In this document: positions 30,202 to 39,300 of the stretch, in pieces | Numbering within the stretch: position 1 is the first letter of the stretch | How the letters are laid out: each line of letters begins with the position of its first letter | DNA from: VRUE01 sp963819755 | Lineage (GTDB): Bacteria; Actinomycetota; Thermoleophilia; Solirubrobacterales; 70-9 | DNA: 64,000 nucleotides | Reading direction: 5' to 3' | Assembly (NCBI GenBank): GCA_963819755.1 | Contig: CAWFXB010000002.1 | Location: 248,001 to 312,000, forward strand | Program-made: the position numbers and the translations under genes | The notes under the pieces: generated by a model | Databases searched by the model: none | What the model was told of the DNA's origin: nothing | What the model saw: the letters and a program-made list of their open reading frames with translations, nothing else

Positions 30202-30411
30202 GTGGAGCCAAAGGCCGTCGTCGGCCGCAATATCAAGGCGTGCCGTAAACGAGCCGATCTGACGCAAGAGGGGCTGGCGCATCGCTGCGGGATGCACCTG
30301 AACGAGATAGGACGCGCTGAGCGCGGCGTCAGAGATTTGCGGGTCTCAACTGTCGCTCGACTGGCGAAAGGACTAGGAATCCCGGCCTGCGAGCTACTGC
30401 GCGGCATCTAG
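30202..30411 (+). CDS. XRE-family regulator
   Basis: 69 residues from GTG 30202. It is a compact cro/C1 helix-turn-helix: 'VGRNIKACRKRADLTQEGLAHRCGMHLNEIGRAERGVRDLRVSTVARLAKGLGIPACELLRGI', with 'LTQE.LA..CG.....I...ERG.R....ST...LA..L'. It is divergent from the membrane-protein operon (74 bases) and convergent with the gene at 30408, overlapping by 4 bases at the CTAG. It is the likely regulator of the passenger genes. Confidence 0.8.
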   Translation: MEPKAVVGRNIKACRKRADLTQEGLAHRCGMHLNEIGRAERGVRDLRVSTVARLAKGLGIPACELLRGI

Positions 30412-30980
30412 TCGCGCAGTGCCTGCTGTATATCGGCGATTTGCTTAATCGCACCTTCGAGGTTCTTGCGGTCCTCAGCATCCAGGTGCGTGCTGTTTTG
30501 GGTGAGCACGCCGCCTATAGCTCTCTCCTCGTTGGCAGAACGGTCCCGAGCGGTCTTGTTAAGAGCATTCAGCCAGTTATAGAGCGCCGCGAGAGGGCCG
30601 TAAATCTCCTGATCAGGGGCACTTGGAATCTTTTGAAACTCATCGAATCTCTCGGCTGGCAGCATCCGGTCAGATTCATCGGGCCAAAAGCGCCCAACAG
30701 CCAGCGTCTCCGCAAGTTGAATGCGGCAAGAGTCAAGCTCAACGGATATGCGCTTAGTCGCCCGAGATAAGCGCCGTTTCCTTTCTGCTCTCATCGCCTG
30801 ATCGCCAGTGGTGCCTCTTCTCCTTCGTATGACCCAATCGATTAGGAGGACAAACGCCCAAAGGGCCGCCAAGGCAAGCAGCGCATAACCGAGAGGGCGA
30901 CTCTGGAAACCTGCAATCGTTGCCGCAACACCGATCAAGGCGATGATCCCAGGGAGGGCCGCTCGGCGCAGGAATCGCAT
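30408..30980 (-). CDS. Membrane protein with soluble helical domain
   Basis: 190 residues from ATG 30980. The N-terminus has two hydrophobic segments ('ALPGIIALIGVAATIAGF', 'YALLALAALWAFVLLIDWVI') with positive charges after each. The remaining 130 residues are soluble and helical ('RATKRISVELDSCRIQLAETLAVGRFW', 'LNALNKTARDRSANEERAIGG', 'LDAEDRKNLEGAIKQIADIQQAL'). It is the last passenger before the right terminal repeat (38 bases). No family recognised. Confidence 0.62.
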   Translation of the reverse strand: MRFLRRAALPGIIALIGVAATIAGFQSRPLGYALLALAALWAFVLLIDWVIRRRRGTTGDQAMRAERKRRLSRATKRISVELDSCRIQLAETLAVGRFWPDESDRMLPAERFDEFQKIPSAPDQEIYGPLAALYNWLNALNKTARDRSANEERAIGGVLTQNSTHLDAEDRKNLEGAIKQIADIQQALRD

Positions 30981-31018
30981 CCGATGCCACGATATCTCTG
31001 CGTTTGTGCGAGGCGTCT

Positions 31019-31046
31019 ATTCAAACTGACCCACTACCGCTCGGCG
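31019..31046. repeat. Right end of transposon: terminal inverted repeat and target duplication
   Basis: 31019-31038 is the exact reverse complement of 27139-27158; 31039-31046 repeats GCTCGGCG of 27131-27138. The end lies 31 bases upstream of the protease start codon. Confidence 0.9.
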
Positions 31047-31069
31047 GCCTGGCCTGCTTGTATTCGTCT

Positions 31070-32221
31070 GTGACCGTTCTCGACTGGGCGATCGTCGCCT
31101 TCACGATCGCCTTCGCCATGTGGGGCTACCGGCAGGGGCTGATCGTCGGTGTGCTCACCCTGCTCGGGTTCGGCACCGGGGCCCTGGCCGGCAGCCGCCT
31201 CGGGCCGCTGCTGCTGAACGAAGGCTCGAGCTTCCCCTACGCGCCGCTCTTCGCCGCGCTGGGAGCGCTCCTGTTCGGCGCGGTGATCGCGGTAACCCTG
31301 GAGAGCCTCGCCCTGGGACTGCGCGAGCGCGTGATCCGCGGCCGGGCGCTGCACCTGGCCGACGGAGCCGGCGGCGCCGCGCTGATCGCCGCCGTCGCAC
31401 TGGGGCTGACCTGGGTCTTCGGCGCGGTGGCGTTGCACGCCCCAGGCACGGCACAGTTGCGGGGCGACGTGCAGCGCTCGGAGATCCTGCGCAGCCTCAA
31501 CGACCTGCTGCCGCCGTCCGGCCCGGTTCTGGGCGTGCTCAACCGCGTCGACCCCGCTCCGTCGATAGCCGGCCCGACCACTCCCCTGTCTCCACCGGAC
31601 CCGGCGATCGCCTCCGACCCGGGCGTGGAACGGGCGAGCCGCTCGGTGGTGCGTGTGCTGGGCACCGCCTGCGGGCTCGGCGTCGAGGGGTCCGGCTGGG
31701 TCGTTCAACCGGGCCTCGTCGTCACCAACGCCCACGTGGTCGCCGGCGAGGACGACACCACGGTGACCACGATCGACGGCGCCTCGCTCGACGCCACCCC
31801 GGTTCACTACGACCCGAGCAACGACCTGGCGCTGCTGCGGATCGACGCCCCCTCGGTCCCCGCGCTGGAAATCTCCCCGGACACGCAGCGCGGCACCGCC
31901 GGAGCGGTCCTCGGCTATCCCGAGAACGGTCCCTACGCCGTCGCCGCCGCCCGTATCGGAGACACCAACGACACGATCAGCGAGGATTCCTACGGCGAGG
32001 GGCCGATCCAACGCCCAATCGCCTTCCTCCGCGGCAGCGTCCGCAGCGGCAACTCCGGTGGCCCCTTGGTGGATTCAAGGGGGCGAGTAATGGCCACCGT
32101 CTTCGCCGCAACCACGACCGGCCCCCCAGGCGGCTTCGCCGTCCCGGACGAAATCGTCCAAGAAGCTATTCGCAACGAGACGGCGGCGGCGCCTGTGGAC
32201 ACGGGTCCCTGCACGAGTTGA
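31070..32221 (+). CDS. Membrane-anchored serine protease, CvpA plus trypsin-like domain (MarP-like)
   Basis: 383 residues from GTG 31070. Residues 1-160 are a CvpA-like domain with four membrane segments ('VLDWAIVAFTIAFAMWGYRQGL', 'VLTLLGFGTGALAG', 'FAALGALLFGAVIAVTLESL', 'ALIAAVALGLTWVFGAVAL'). A periplasmic chymotrypsin-fold protease follows, with catalytic His in 'LVVTNAHVVAGED', Asp in 'YDPSNDLALLRI' and Ser in 'GSVRSGNSGGPLVDSRGRV'. Cysteines in 'GTACGLG' and 'TGPCTS' could form the disulfide seen in mycobacterial MarP, which protects against acid and oxidative stress by processing cell-wall hydrolases. The native promoter has been displaced by the transposon ending 31 bases upstream, so expression now depends on sequence inside the element. 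Confidence 0.9.
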   Translation: MTVLDWAIVAFTIAFAMWGYRQGLIVGVLTLLGFGTGALAGSRLGPLLLNEGSSFPYAPLFAALGALLFGAVIAVTLESLALGLRERVIRGRALHLADGAGGAALIAAVALGLTWVFGAVALHAPGTAQLRGDVQRSEILRSLNDLLPPSGPVLGVLNRVDPAPSIAGPTTPLSPPDPAIASDPGVERASRSVVRVLGTACGLGVEGSGWVVQPGLVVTNAHVVAGEDDTTVTTIDGASLDATPVHYDPSNDLALLRIDAPSVPALEISPDTQRGTAGAVLGYPENGPYAVAAARIGDTNDTISEDSYGEGPIQRPIAFLRGSVRSGNSGGPLVDSRGRVMATVFAATTTGPPGGFAVPDEIVQEAIRNETAAAPVDTGPCTS

Positions 32222-32329
32222 GAGGGCGGGGTACTACTCCCGGCTCAACTTTTTCGGTAGGCGCCTCTGGTCGTCCGAGATCGGATTGACGAAAAGTACA
32301 AGCCGCCGGGAGCAGTACCCCGCCCTCTC
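32220..32329. repeat. 110-bp inverted-repeat element (MITE-like or large terminator)
   Basis: 25-base arms 32220-32244 and 32305-32329 are complementary with a single mismatch. A weaker inner pair extends the structure (CTTTTTCG near 32250 with CGAAAAG near 32290). It begins at the last base of the protease stop codon. No T-run follows the arms, and a 25-bp stem is far longer than a usual terminator. Confidence 0.7.
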
Positions 32330-32379
32330 CTACACAAAGTTGCGCCAACCGACCCCCTCTCACACTAAATTTCCGCTCA

Positions 32380-34113
32380 GTGAACAACTTGCCCATCGAG
32401 GTGGAGCGGCGGAGACGCCTCGTCACCCGCGCGCTTCCGCTGATCGTTATCGCCGTGATTGCATTCGTGATCGGAGCCTCAGCGGGTGCCCCCGGGTCCC
32501 CAGAAAAGGAAGCTGCTGAGCATTTCGCCCAAGCATGGGCCCACAAGGACTTCGCCGCGATGTACCGGGAGCTGAACGAAGCTTCGCGGCACTCGATCAG
32601 CGAGGACGAATTCGCCAAGGCCTACCGCGAAGCCGCCGAGGTCGCGACGCTGCGCACGCTCGAAGTCCACTCGCCCGGCGACCCCAGCAACGACAACGGC
32701 GTCGACAAGGTGCCGGTGCCGATCGAAGCCGGGACGGTGGCCTTTGGCGTGGTCAGCGCCGATCTCGACCTCCCCTACGCCGAAGGCGGCATCGCCTGGG
32801 ACCGCAGCCTCGTCTTTCCGGGCCTCGAACCCGGCGAGCGGCTGGAAAACCGGATCGATCTGGCGCCGCGGGCGCCGATCCTCGCCCGCGACGGGACCGT
32901 GCTCGCCGAAGGCCCCGCCGAAGCCCGCGAACACCCGCTGGGCAGCGCCGCGATCGACGTCACCGGCGAAGTCGGCATGGCCGAAGAAGAAGACGTCGCG
33001 ACCCTCGCCCGGCAGGGCTTCCCAGCCGGTACGCCGGTGGGCATCAGCGGCCTCGAGCAGGCCTTCAACGCGCGCCTTGCCGGCAAGCCCGGCGGCTCCC
33101 TGCTCGCCGTCGCCGAAGAAGGCGGCTCGACCCGGATCCTCTCCCAGGCCAAGCCGCAACCGGGGGCGCCGGTCAAGACGACGATCGACCCAGACCTGCA
33201 GGTTGCAGCGGTCTCCGGCCTGGCCGGTCGCGCCGGGGGTGTCGCCGTGCTCGATGCCGACAGTGGCGACGTCCGTGCCCTCGCCGGCCAGGCCTTCTCG
33301 GCGCCGCAGCCGCCGGGCTCGACCTTCAAGACGGTCACCACCACGGCCGCGCTGGAGAAGGGCGTCGTCTCACTCGACGATGAATTCGAAATCGTCGGCG
33401 GCGCCAACGTCGGTGGCCGCTTCATCAGCAACGCCAACGGCGAGCTCTGCGGCGGCACCTTCCGCGAAGCCTTCGCCGAGTCCTGCAACGCAGACTTCGC
33501 CCCGCTGGGCCCGAAGATCGGCAACGACGATTTCGTCGAAGTTGCCGAACGCTTTGGCTTCAATTCCCCTCCCACTCTCTATGCGCCAAAGATCGTCGCC
33601 GAAGTGGAACCGCCCGAATCGACGATCCCGACCGAAATCGGCGAAGAAGTCGACCTCGGGGTGACCGCGATCGGGCAGGGGGAGGTCCTGGCGACCCCGC
33701 TGGAGATGGCGAGCGTCGCCCAGACGATCGGCAACGGCGGCGTCCGCGAGCCGACCTCGGTCGTCGCCAACCGCAAGCTGCGACCGGATCCCGACTCGGT
33801 GCGGGTGATGTCGAAGAAGATCGCCGGCGAGCTGACCGAACTGATGGTCGGGGTCGTCACCGAAGGGACGGGCTACGCCGCGGCCATCCCCGAGGCGCAG
33901 GTGGCGGGCAAGACCGGCACGGCCGAGCTGGGCCCGAAGCCCGGCACCGAGGGCGAAGAAGAACCCGAGCAGATCAAGGACGCCTGGTTCACCGCCTTCG
34001 CTCCTGCCGAAAAAGCCAAGCTGGCGGTCGGCATCCTGCTGATCGAAGCCGAAGCGGCGGGCGGCGAAGTGGCCGCCCCGATCGCCGGCGAAGTCCTCTC
34101 CGCCGGCCTTTAG
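32380..34113 (+). CDS. Class B penicillin-binding protein with MecA_N (NTF2-like) domain
   Basis: 577 residues from GTG 32380. A membrane anchor near residues 17-36 ('ALPLIVIAVIAFVIGASAG') is followed by an NTF2-like domain ('EKEAAEHFAQAWAHKDFAAMYRELNEASRHSISEDEFAKAYREA'), as at the N-terminus of MecA/PBP2a, and a linker domain ('RAPILARDGTVLAEGP'). The transpeptidase domain shows all three motifs: S-x-x-K in 'PPGSTFKTVTT', S-x-N in 'AESCNADFAPLG' and K-T-G in 'VAGKTGTAELG'. It cross-links peptidoglycan on the outer face of the membrane. The MecA_N type is common in actinobacteria (PbpA-like partners of SEDS proteins), but no SEDS gene is adjacent. The start follows an IR element by 50 bases. 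Confidence 0.93.
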   Translation: MNNLPIEVERRRRLVTRALPLIVIAVIAFVIGASAGAPGSPEKEAAEHFAQAWAHKDFAAMYRELNEASRHSISEDEFAKAYREAAEVATLRTLEVHSPGDPSNDNGVDKVPVPIEAGTVAFGVVSADLDLPYAEGGIAWDRSLVFPGLEPGERLENRIDLAPRAPILARDGTVLAEGPAEAREHPLGSAAIDVTGEVGMAEEEDVATLARQGFPAGTPVGISGLEQAFNARLAGKPGGSLLAVAEEGGSTRILSQAKPQPGAPVKTTIDPDLQVAAVSGLAGRAGGVAVLDADSGDVRALAGQAFSAPQPPGSTFKTVTTTAALEKGVVSLDDEFEIVGGANVGGRFISNANGELCGGTFREAFAESCNADFAPLGPKIGNDDFVEVAERFGFNSPPTLYAPKIVAEVEPPESTIPTEIGEEVDLGVTAIGQGEVLATPLEMASVAQTIGNGGVREPTSVVANRKLRPDPDSVRVMSKKIAGELTELMVGVVTEGTGYAAAIPEAQVAGKTGTAELGPKPGTEGEEEPEQIKDAWFTAFAPAEKAKLAVGILLIEAEAAGGEVAAPIAGEVLSAGL

Positions 34114-34658
34114 AGGTCGAGCGTGACCGCGGCCGGGCCTTCGGGGCCCGGGATGGAAAGCGTCAGCGGGCGGTTCTCGGAGGCCGAGGCGGGCAGTTCG
34201 AAGAGGACCAGCGAGCCCTCGATCGGCCCCTGCTCGGGGGTCGAGTCGAGGACCGGGATCTGTTCCTGCGATTCGACTTCGCCGCCGAAGGGCAGCGCGT
34301 AGAGGCTCTTGCTCGGGATCGCGTGGTAGGTCTGGTGCCCCGCGTCGGTGATCGTGAAGGCGTCGGCGAGCGTCTGCGCTTCTTCGCTCTTGTTCTGGAC
34401 TTCGAGGAAGACGCCGAAGTAGCTGTGGCCCTCCGGCGGTTCGGGCTGGCCGACCAGGTAGGCCGAATCCTCGTTGTCGTTGGGATTGAGGAAGCGCGAG
34501 AAGACGACCGTGTACTGGAGATCGCCGAGCTTCACCGACTCGCCCTCGACGACGTCCTTGGAGTCGCTCGAGTATCCGCAGGCCGAGAGCGCGAAGGCGG
34601 TCACGGCGAGCGCGAGGACAGCGAACAGCGACAGCATGGTTCTGCGGTTGGGGAGCAT
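34110..34658 (-). CDS. DUF4352-type lipoprotein
   Basis: 182 residues from ATG 34658. The N-terminus is a lipoprotein signal: basic 'MLPNRRTM', hydrophobic 'LSLFAVLALAVTAFAL' and lipobox 'LSAC' with Cys at 27. The mature part has a beta-sandwich like DUF4352: 'LGDLQYTVVFSRFLNPND', 'GHSYFGVFLEVQNKSEEAQTLADAFTITDAGHQTY', 'EGSLVLFELPASASENRPLTLSIPGPEG'. This extracytoplasmic fold is linked to immunoprotective or stress proteins; the role is unknown. It is convergent with the penicillin-binding protein gene (4-base overlap at the stops). Confidence 0.85.
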   Translation of the reverse strand: MLPNRRTMLSLFAVLALAVTAFALSACGYSSDSKDVVEGESVKLGDLQYTVVFSRFLNPNDNEDSAYLVGQPEPPEGHSYFGVFLEVQNKSEEAQTLADAFTITDAGHQTYHAIPSKSLYALPFGGEVESQEQIPVLDSTPEQGPIEGSLVLFELPASASENRPLTLSIPGPEGPAAVTLDL

Positions 34659-34684
34659 CGGCGGCGAGAGTCTATTAAGCCGCT

Positions 34685-35203
34685 CTACGGGATGCCGGTC
34701 GCGTGAGGGTTGCCCCCTGCCACGCCCACCGGGGCGGGCGCGGCCTCGCTGCTCTCGAGCTGGTCGCGGAGCCGTCGCAGCGCCGTGCGCCAGCCGCGCT
34801 GCGCGGAGGCCGAGTTGGCGGCGAGCACCTCCAGAGCCCTGTCGAGCAGGTTGGACGGCTCGGTCCAGTGCGAGACCCGGACCCTGGTCAGCGAGCCGGT
34901 GCCCTCGGTCAGCTCCCAGACCGTGGTCGTGGGGATCCGGTTGCCGCGTCCGCCGCGTCCGCGCTCGATCAGCTTGTGCGGCTGCTCCAGCTCAACGATC
35001 GCCGTGTCCATCCAGACCTTGCGAAGCGGCGAGGCGACGCGGAACCGCGCCCCCGCGCCGATCCCGCTCGACTCGATTCGGGTCAGGTGGAAGCCGCTGA
35101 GGAAGTGGTCGGTGAAGGAGGGCCGGCGCGCCAGATCGGCGATGGCCTCGAAGACGCGCTCGCGGGGAGCGTCGATCTCGATCTCTGCGCTGACGGGCCC
35201 CAT
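34685..35203 (-). CDS. SRPBCC/polyketide cyclase-like protein
   Basis: 172 residues from ATG 35203; the frame is open to TTG 35341, but homology begins at 'GPVSAEIEIDAPRERVFEAIADLARRPSFTDHFLSGFHLTRIE', the first strand and helix of the SRPBCC/START-like fold. Later pieces are 'GAGARFRVASPLRKVWMDTAIVELEQPHKLIERGRGG', 'TTVWELTEGTGSLTRVRVSHWTEP' and the long C-terminal helix 'GWRTALRRLRDQLES'. Such proteins bind hydrophobic ligands; the ligand is unknown. It lies 26 bases upstream of the lipoprotein gene, same strand. Confidence 0.84.
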   Translation of the reverse strand: MGPVSAEIEIDAPRERVFEAIADLARRPSFTDHFLSGFHLTRIESSGIGAGARFRVASPLRKVWMDTAIVELEQPHKLIERGRGGRGNRIPTTTVWELTEGTGSLTRVRVSHWTEPSNLLDRALEVLAANSASAQRGWRTALRRLRDQLESSEAAPAPVGVAGGNPHATGIP

Positions 35204-35355
35204 CGGCGGGGATTCTATGTGAAGGGCCGCCACCGTTTGAGCCCCTTCAGATCGGGGTATTTCTGCGCCGTAGAGGTCGCGTCTGCGGGAAATAGCGGAT
35301 GTGAAAACTCGGTAACCAGCTAGGATCGCTGCGAAGCGCAAGGGAAGGAGCCGTC

Positions 35356-35928
35356 ATCTCCACCAGTCTCACACCCACCCCAGCTTCCGATAGCTACGCC
35401 AGCGGAACGTTTCCGGGCCCCGGCACCTATTTCTGCGTCGAGTGCGGCCTGCAGCTGGCCCTCCACGAGGACGACCAGCTTCCCGACTGCCCCCGCTGCG
35501 GGACCACGAGCTTCAGGCTCGACTCGATCTTCGAGTCGATGCAGGAGCACGGCGAGACCACGGCGGAATTCGAGATCGGGACCGAGGCGGCCACCTCGAG
35601 CTGGCTGGACGAGCTGCGGGCAGATCTCGCCCCGGGCAGCCGCCACCTGGTCTGCCGCGACGACGGGGGCGAGGTTCTCGACTTCGAGATCGAGCACGGC
35701 TGGACCAGGATCGGCCGCAGCATCGCCGCCGATATCCGCCTCGACGACCCCAGCGTCTCCCGCCGCCACGCCCTGGTCGTCTCCGAACCAGGCGAGTCGC
35801 TGCGAATCCTCGACGATCGCAGCCTCAACGGCGTCTTCGTCAACGCCGACCTGGTCGAGTGGGGCAAGCTGGGCGACGGCGACGAGCTGGCGATCGGCCG
35901 CTACCGCCTCTACGCTCTCGAAGGCTGA
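35356..35928 (+). CDS. Zinc-ribbon and FHA-domain protein, possible ATC start
   Basis: The FHA domain is clear: 'TRIGRSIAADIRLDDPSVSRRHALVVSEPGESLRILDDRSLNGVFVNADLVEWGKLGDGDELAIG', with the phosphothreonine-binding G-R-S...S-R-x-H...N-G pattern. ATG 35539 would keep only this part. The same frame upstream encodes a zinc ribbon ('TYFCVECGLQLALHEDDQLPDCPRCGTTSF', two CxxC pairs), which is surely part of the protein. No ATG, GTG or TTG precedes it, but GGAAGGAG at 35343-35350 sits five bases before ATC 35356. I therefore propose ATC (rare, as in infC-type starts) or a base error there. The full product is about 190 residues and likely reads Ser/Thr-kinase phosphorylation. Confidence 0.75.
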   Translation: MSTSLTPTPASDSYASGTFPGPGTYFCVECGLQLALHEDDQLPDCPRCGTTSFRLDSIFESMQEHGETTAEFEIGTEAATSSWLDELRADLAPGSRHLVCRDDGGEVLDFEIEHGWTRIGRSIAADIRLDDPSVSRRHALVVSEPGESLRILDDRSLNGVFVNADLVEWGKLGDGDELAIGRYRLYALEG

Positions 35929-35979
35929 ACCAAGCAATCCGCGCAAATTCCGGCCTATGGTGGCCGTAGAGTTGGCGCC

Positions 35980-36342
35980 GTGGACTCCGCCCAAGACCCA
36001 TCGGTCGCCGCCGAGCAAGCCCGTCAGCGCCTTCACGAAGAGATAGAGCGCGTCCGCAGCGGCGTAGAGGAGATGCTCTCCGAGCAGGGAAGCGGCGATG
36101 CCGACTTGCAGCGCGAGCTAGACGCCCTGCGCGAGGACACCAGGCTCTACGTCAAGCAGCGTCTCCGCAAGAGCGAGAAGCGTTCCGACAAGCGCCTCAG
36201 CAAGCTGGAGCGTCGCATCGATCAGGTGGAGCAAGACCGCAAGCTCGCCGAGTGGCGTATCCACACGAACACCGAGCAGATGCTCGACGGCCTCCTCCGC
36301 GAGGTCCGAGCAATAGCCGACCTGCTGACCAAGACCCGCTAG
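35980..36342 (+). CDS. Coiled-coil protein of unknown function
   Basis: 120 residues from GTG 35980. It is almost entirely helical and charged: 'AEQARQRLHEEIERVRSGVEEMLSEQ', 'LQRELDALREDTRLYVKQRLRKSEKRSDKRLSKLERRIDQVEQDRKLAEWRIHTNTEQMLDGLLREVRAIADLL', with heptad leucines consistent with a parallel coiled coil. No membrane segment. It follows the FHA gene in the same direction (51 bases) and could be its partner, but nothing shows this directly. It converges with gltB (3 bases between stops). Confidence 0.68.
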   Translation: MDSAQDPSVAAEQARQRLHEEIERVRSGVEEMLSEQGSGDADLQRELDALREDTRLYVKQRLRKSEKRSDKRLSKLERRIDQVEQDRKLAEWRIHTNTEQMLDGLLREVRAIADLLTKTR

Positions 36343-36345
36343 CGC

Positions 36346-39300
36346 CTACTCGGTGGAGATGCTGGGGTCTGCCTGGACCTTGTGCGGGACGATCATCAGG
36401 AAGTTGCTTGTTGCGTCCGCGGCCATGGCGGCCATACGCTCGGCCTCCTCGTCCTGGCCGGTGGCGCGCAGCTCATCGGCGTAGTGGCTGAGCAGATCGT
36501 CGACGTCGAGCAGGCCCTCCGAGTCAAGGTCCTTGAGCTCGACTTTGGCGCCCTCGCCCAGGCGCGCTTCGATCGCATCGCGGTCGATGCCGAAGGCGTT
36601 GTGACGGACGTAGACGCGGCCTCCGGTCATCCCGGCACAGGCCCAGGGACCGAGGTCGCCGAGCACTACCGCGCGACCGGAGGTCATGTACTCGAAGGCG
36701 AAGCCCTTGGCGTTGGCGCGGTCGACGACGCAGCCGCGGCCGTCGTCGATCGCCTCGGCCGGCTCGCCACCAAGGACCACGTCGGCACCGGAGAGGCGGA
36801 TGCAGAAGCGCGAGTCGGCCGAGCCCTGGACGAAGAGGCGACCGCGCTGGGCGCCGTAGGCAAACGACTTGCCGACCGAGCCGTTGAGCCGCTTCCCCTT
36901 CGCCCCCTTCCCCTTCAACACCGATAGAGAGCCGCCCAGCATCGCCTTGCCAACGCCGTCCTGGGCGCCTCCCTCGACCCGGATCGAGACACCGTAGGCG
37001 TTGAAGGCGCCAAAGCCCTGGCCGGCGACCGAGCCACCGTTGAACTCGAGGTCGGCGAGCACGTCTTCGTTTGACTCGGGCCCGTCCTCGAAGATGCGCG
37101 AGCGGGCGATCGCTCCGGCGAGCTCGGTGCCGAGCACGCGATCGTTGGCGTCGGTCGCGCGCGGGAAGTGGCTGGTGACGGTGTGGCCGGAGCAGACTTC
37201 CCCGGCAAGGGCGCCAATCTGGGCCGAGGCCTGCTTGGCCTCCATCCGGATCGGACGGGCGACGACGAGTCCCGCTTCGGCGCGCTCGTCGGCCACCTCC
37301 TCGGCTACGGGCAGGTCGATCGGCTCGAGGTCGAGGAACTCCTCCAGCGGGGTGATCAGCGGCGCAAGGTCGATCTGGTCGTGGTGGGAGATCTGCTCGA
37401 GCAGGTCATAGCGGCCGACCAGGTCCTGGGCGCGGTCGTAGCCGAGCGAGGCGACGACCTGCTTGACCTCCTCCCCCATCGCCTGAAAGAAACGGGCGCA
37501 GCTCTCGGCGGCTACGTCGACCTCCTGCGGGGTGAACTTCTTCAGGCCGTGGTCCTGGGCCTGCTCGACCGTCTCGATCTGGGTGGCGATGCCGACGTGG
37601 CAGGTATCGAGCTGGCAGCCGCGGCAGATCGTGCAGCCGAGGCTGACCATCGCCAGGGTGCCGAAGCCGACCCGGTTGGCGCCGAGGCAGTGCAGCTTGA
37701 CGACGTCGTGGCCGGTGCGGTAGCCGCCGTCGGCCCAGATCTCCACCCGGTTGCGCAGGCCGGCCTCCATCAGCGCCCGGTGCACGGCGCGGGTGCCGAT
37801 GTCGGAGGGCAGGCCGACGTGGCGCAACGCGTGCTGGCGCGCCGCGCCGGTGCCGCCCTCGAAGCCGGAGAGGGTGATGATGTCGGCGCCCGCCTTGGCG
37901 ATGCCGAGGCCGATCGTGCCGATGTTCGGCACCACCGGCACCTTGACCGAGACGCGCACGTCGGGGTTGACCGTCTTCAGCTCGTCGATCAGCTCGGCGA
38001 GGTCCTCGATCGAGTAGAGGTCGTGGTTGTTCGAGGGCGAGATCAGGTCGGTGCCGGGGGCCGCGTTACGCGCGGCGGCGACCTTCTCGGAGACCTTCTT
38101 GCCGGGCAGGTGACCGCCCTCGCCGGGCTTGGCGCCCTGGCCGATCTTGATCTCGGCGAGATAGGAGGAGTTGATCATCTCCGCCGAGACGCCGAAGCGG
38201 CCCGAGGCGACCTGCTGGCCGCGCCACTTGCGGTAATGCCCGTACATGTCGCGGATCTCGCCACCCTCGCCGTTGACGCAGAGGACGTTGATCGATTTCG
38301 CCGCCTCGGCGTAGGCGCGGAAGGCGGGCTCGGACTGCGAGCCGAAGCTCATCGAGGAGATCACCACCGGGTAGTCGTGGTGGCCGACGCCGGCATCGAC
38401 CACGCTGTGGTCCTTCAAAGGCTCCCGATCTCCCACCAAGCCCATGATGTGGCGCATCGAGATCGGGCTCTGCGCCTCCAGGTCGCGCACCTTCTCGGAA
38501 TATTCCTCGTAGGAGCCGGAACCGTTGGCGGTGGCGATCGCCGCCTTGTAGACCTTGGGGTAGAAGCGGAACGTCTTCGCCGGTTTGGCCCCCTCGTCGC
38601 CGCAGAGGATCCGCGCCCGCTCGTTGCTCGACTCGTCGAGGCCGTCGAAGCCGACGCCCGCCTTCTCGGAGGCCGCGAAGGCCTCGGTCTGGAAGATCTC
38701 GGCAAGCTCCGGTCGCACGCCGATCGAGGAGAACTGGCGGGCGTAGCCGCGCACCTCGTGGATCCCGATCGTCGAGATGACTTTCTCGATTCCCTTGGCG
38801 AGCGCCGCGCAGAGGTTACCGATGTCCTTGCGGTAGTCCTCGACGCAGATCACCTCGACCATCGTGTAGGGGCAGACGCCGTTGGCGCCGAGGCCGAGCG
38901 CCAGCATCGTGTCGTGCACGTTGCGGATCGCCGCCGAGCGCAGGACGATGCCGCAGCGCCGCCGCAGGTTCTCCTCGCCCGGCTCGACCCGGAACTGCTT
39001 CAGCGCCTGGTCGACCGCCGAGGTGGCGAGGTGAGGATCGAGGTAGCGCCGCTCGGCGTCGTAGACGGTGCGGTCGGTCAGCACCAGCAGCTCGGCGCCG
39101 TCGCGGACCTTCTTCACCGCCTCCTGCTTGATCCGCGCGATCGCCCCGCGGGTCGTCTCGGACTCCAGCAGCGAGATGTCGACGGCGCCGGCGCGGCCGC
39201 GGAACTCCTCCCAGAGGTCCTCGAGCAGGTAGGTCTGGTGCTCGCGGGCGATCTGGCGGTAGGTCCTGTCGGAGAGCGGCGCCAGGCCGTGGTGGCCGCC

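Larger units (their letters stand above)
27139..31038. mobile_element. 3.9-kb transposon with IS1-like transposase and passenger genes
   Basis: Bounded by perfect 20-bp inverted repeats and flanked by 8-bp direct repeats, so both ends and the target duplication are intact. Contents: a frameshifted membrane/soluble gene (27242-27977), the transposase (27974-28813, minus), an AlpA/MerR-like HTH protein, a small 'KKAAQARWG'-type protein, two small membrane or zinc-ribbon proteins, an XRE regulator and a membrane protein. GC is lower than in flanking genes. Removing it would leave about 60 bases between the HxlR start and the protease start, an ordinary divergent promoter region. IS1-type elements usually carry only the transposase, so seven passengers is notable. 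Whether the transposase alone mobilises the whole unit is inferred from the shared ends. Confidence 0.87.
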
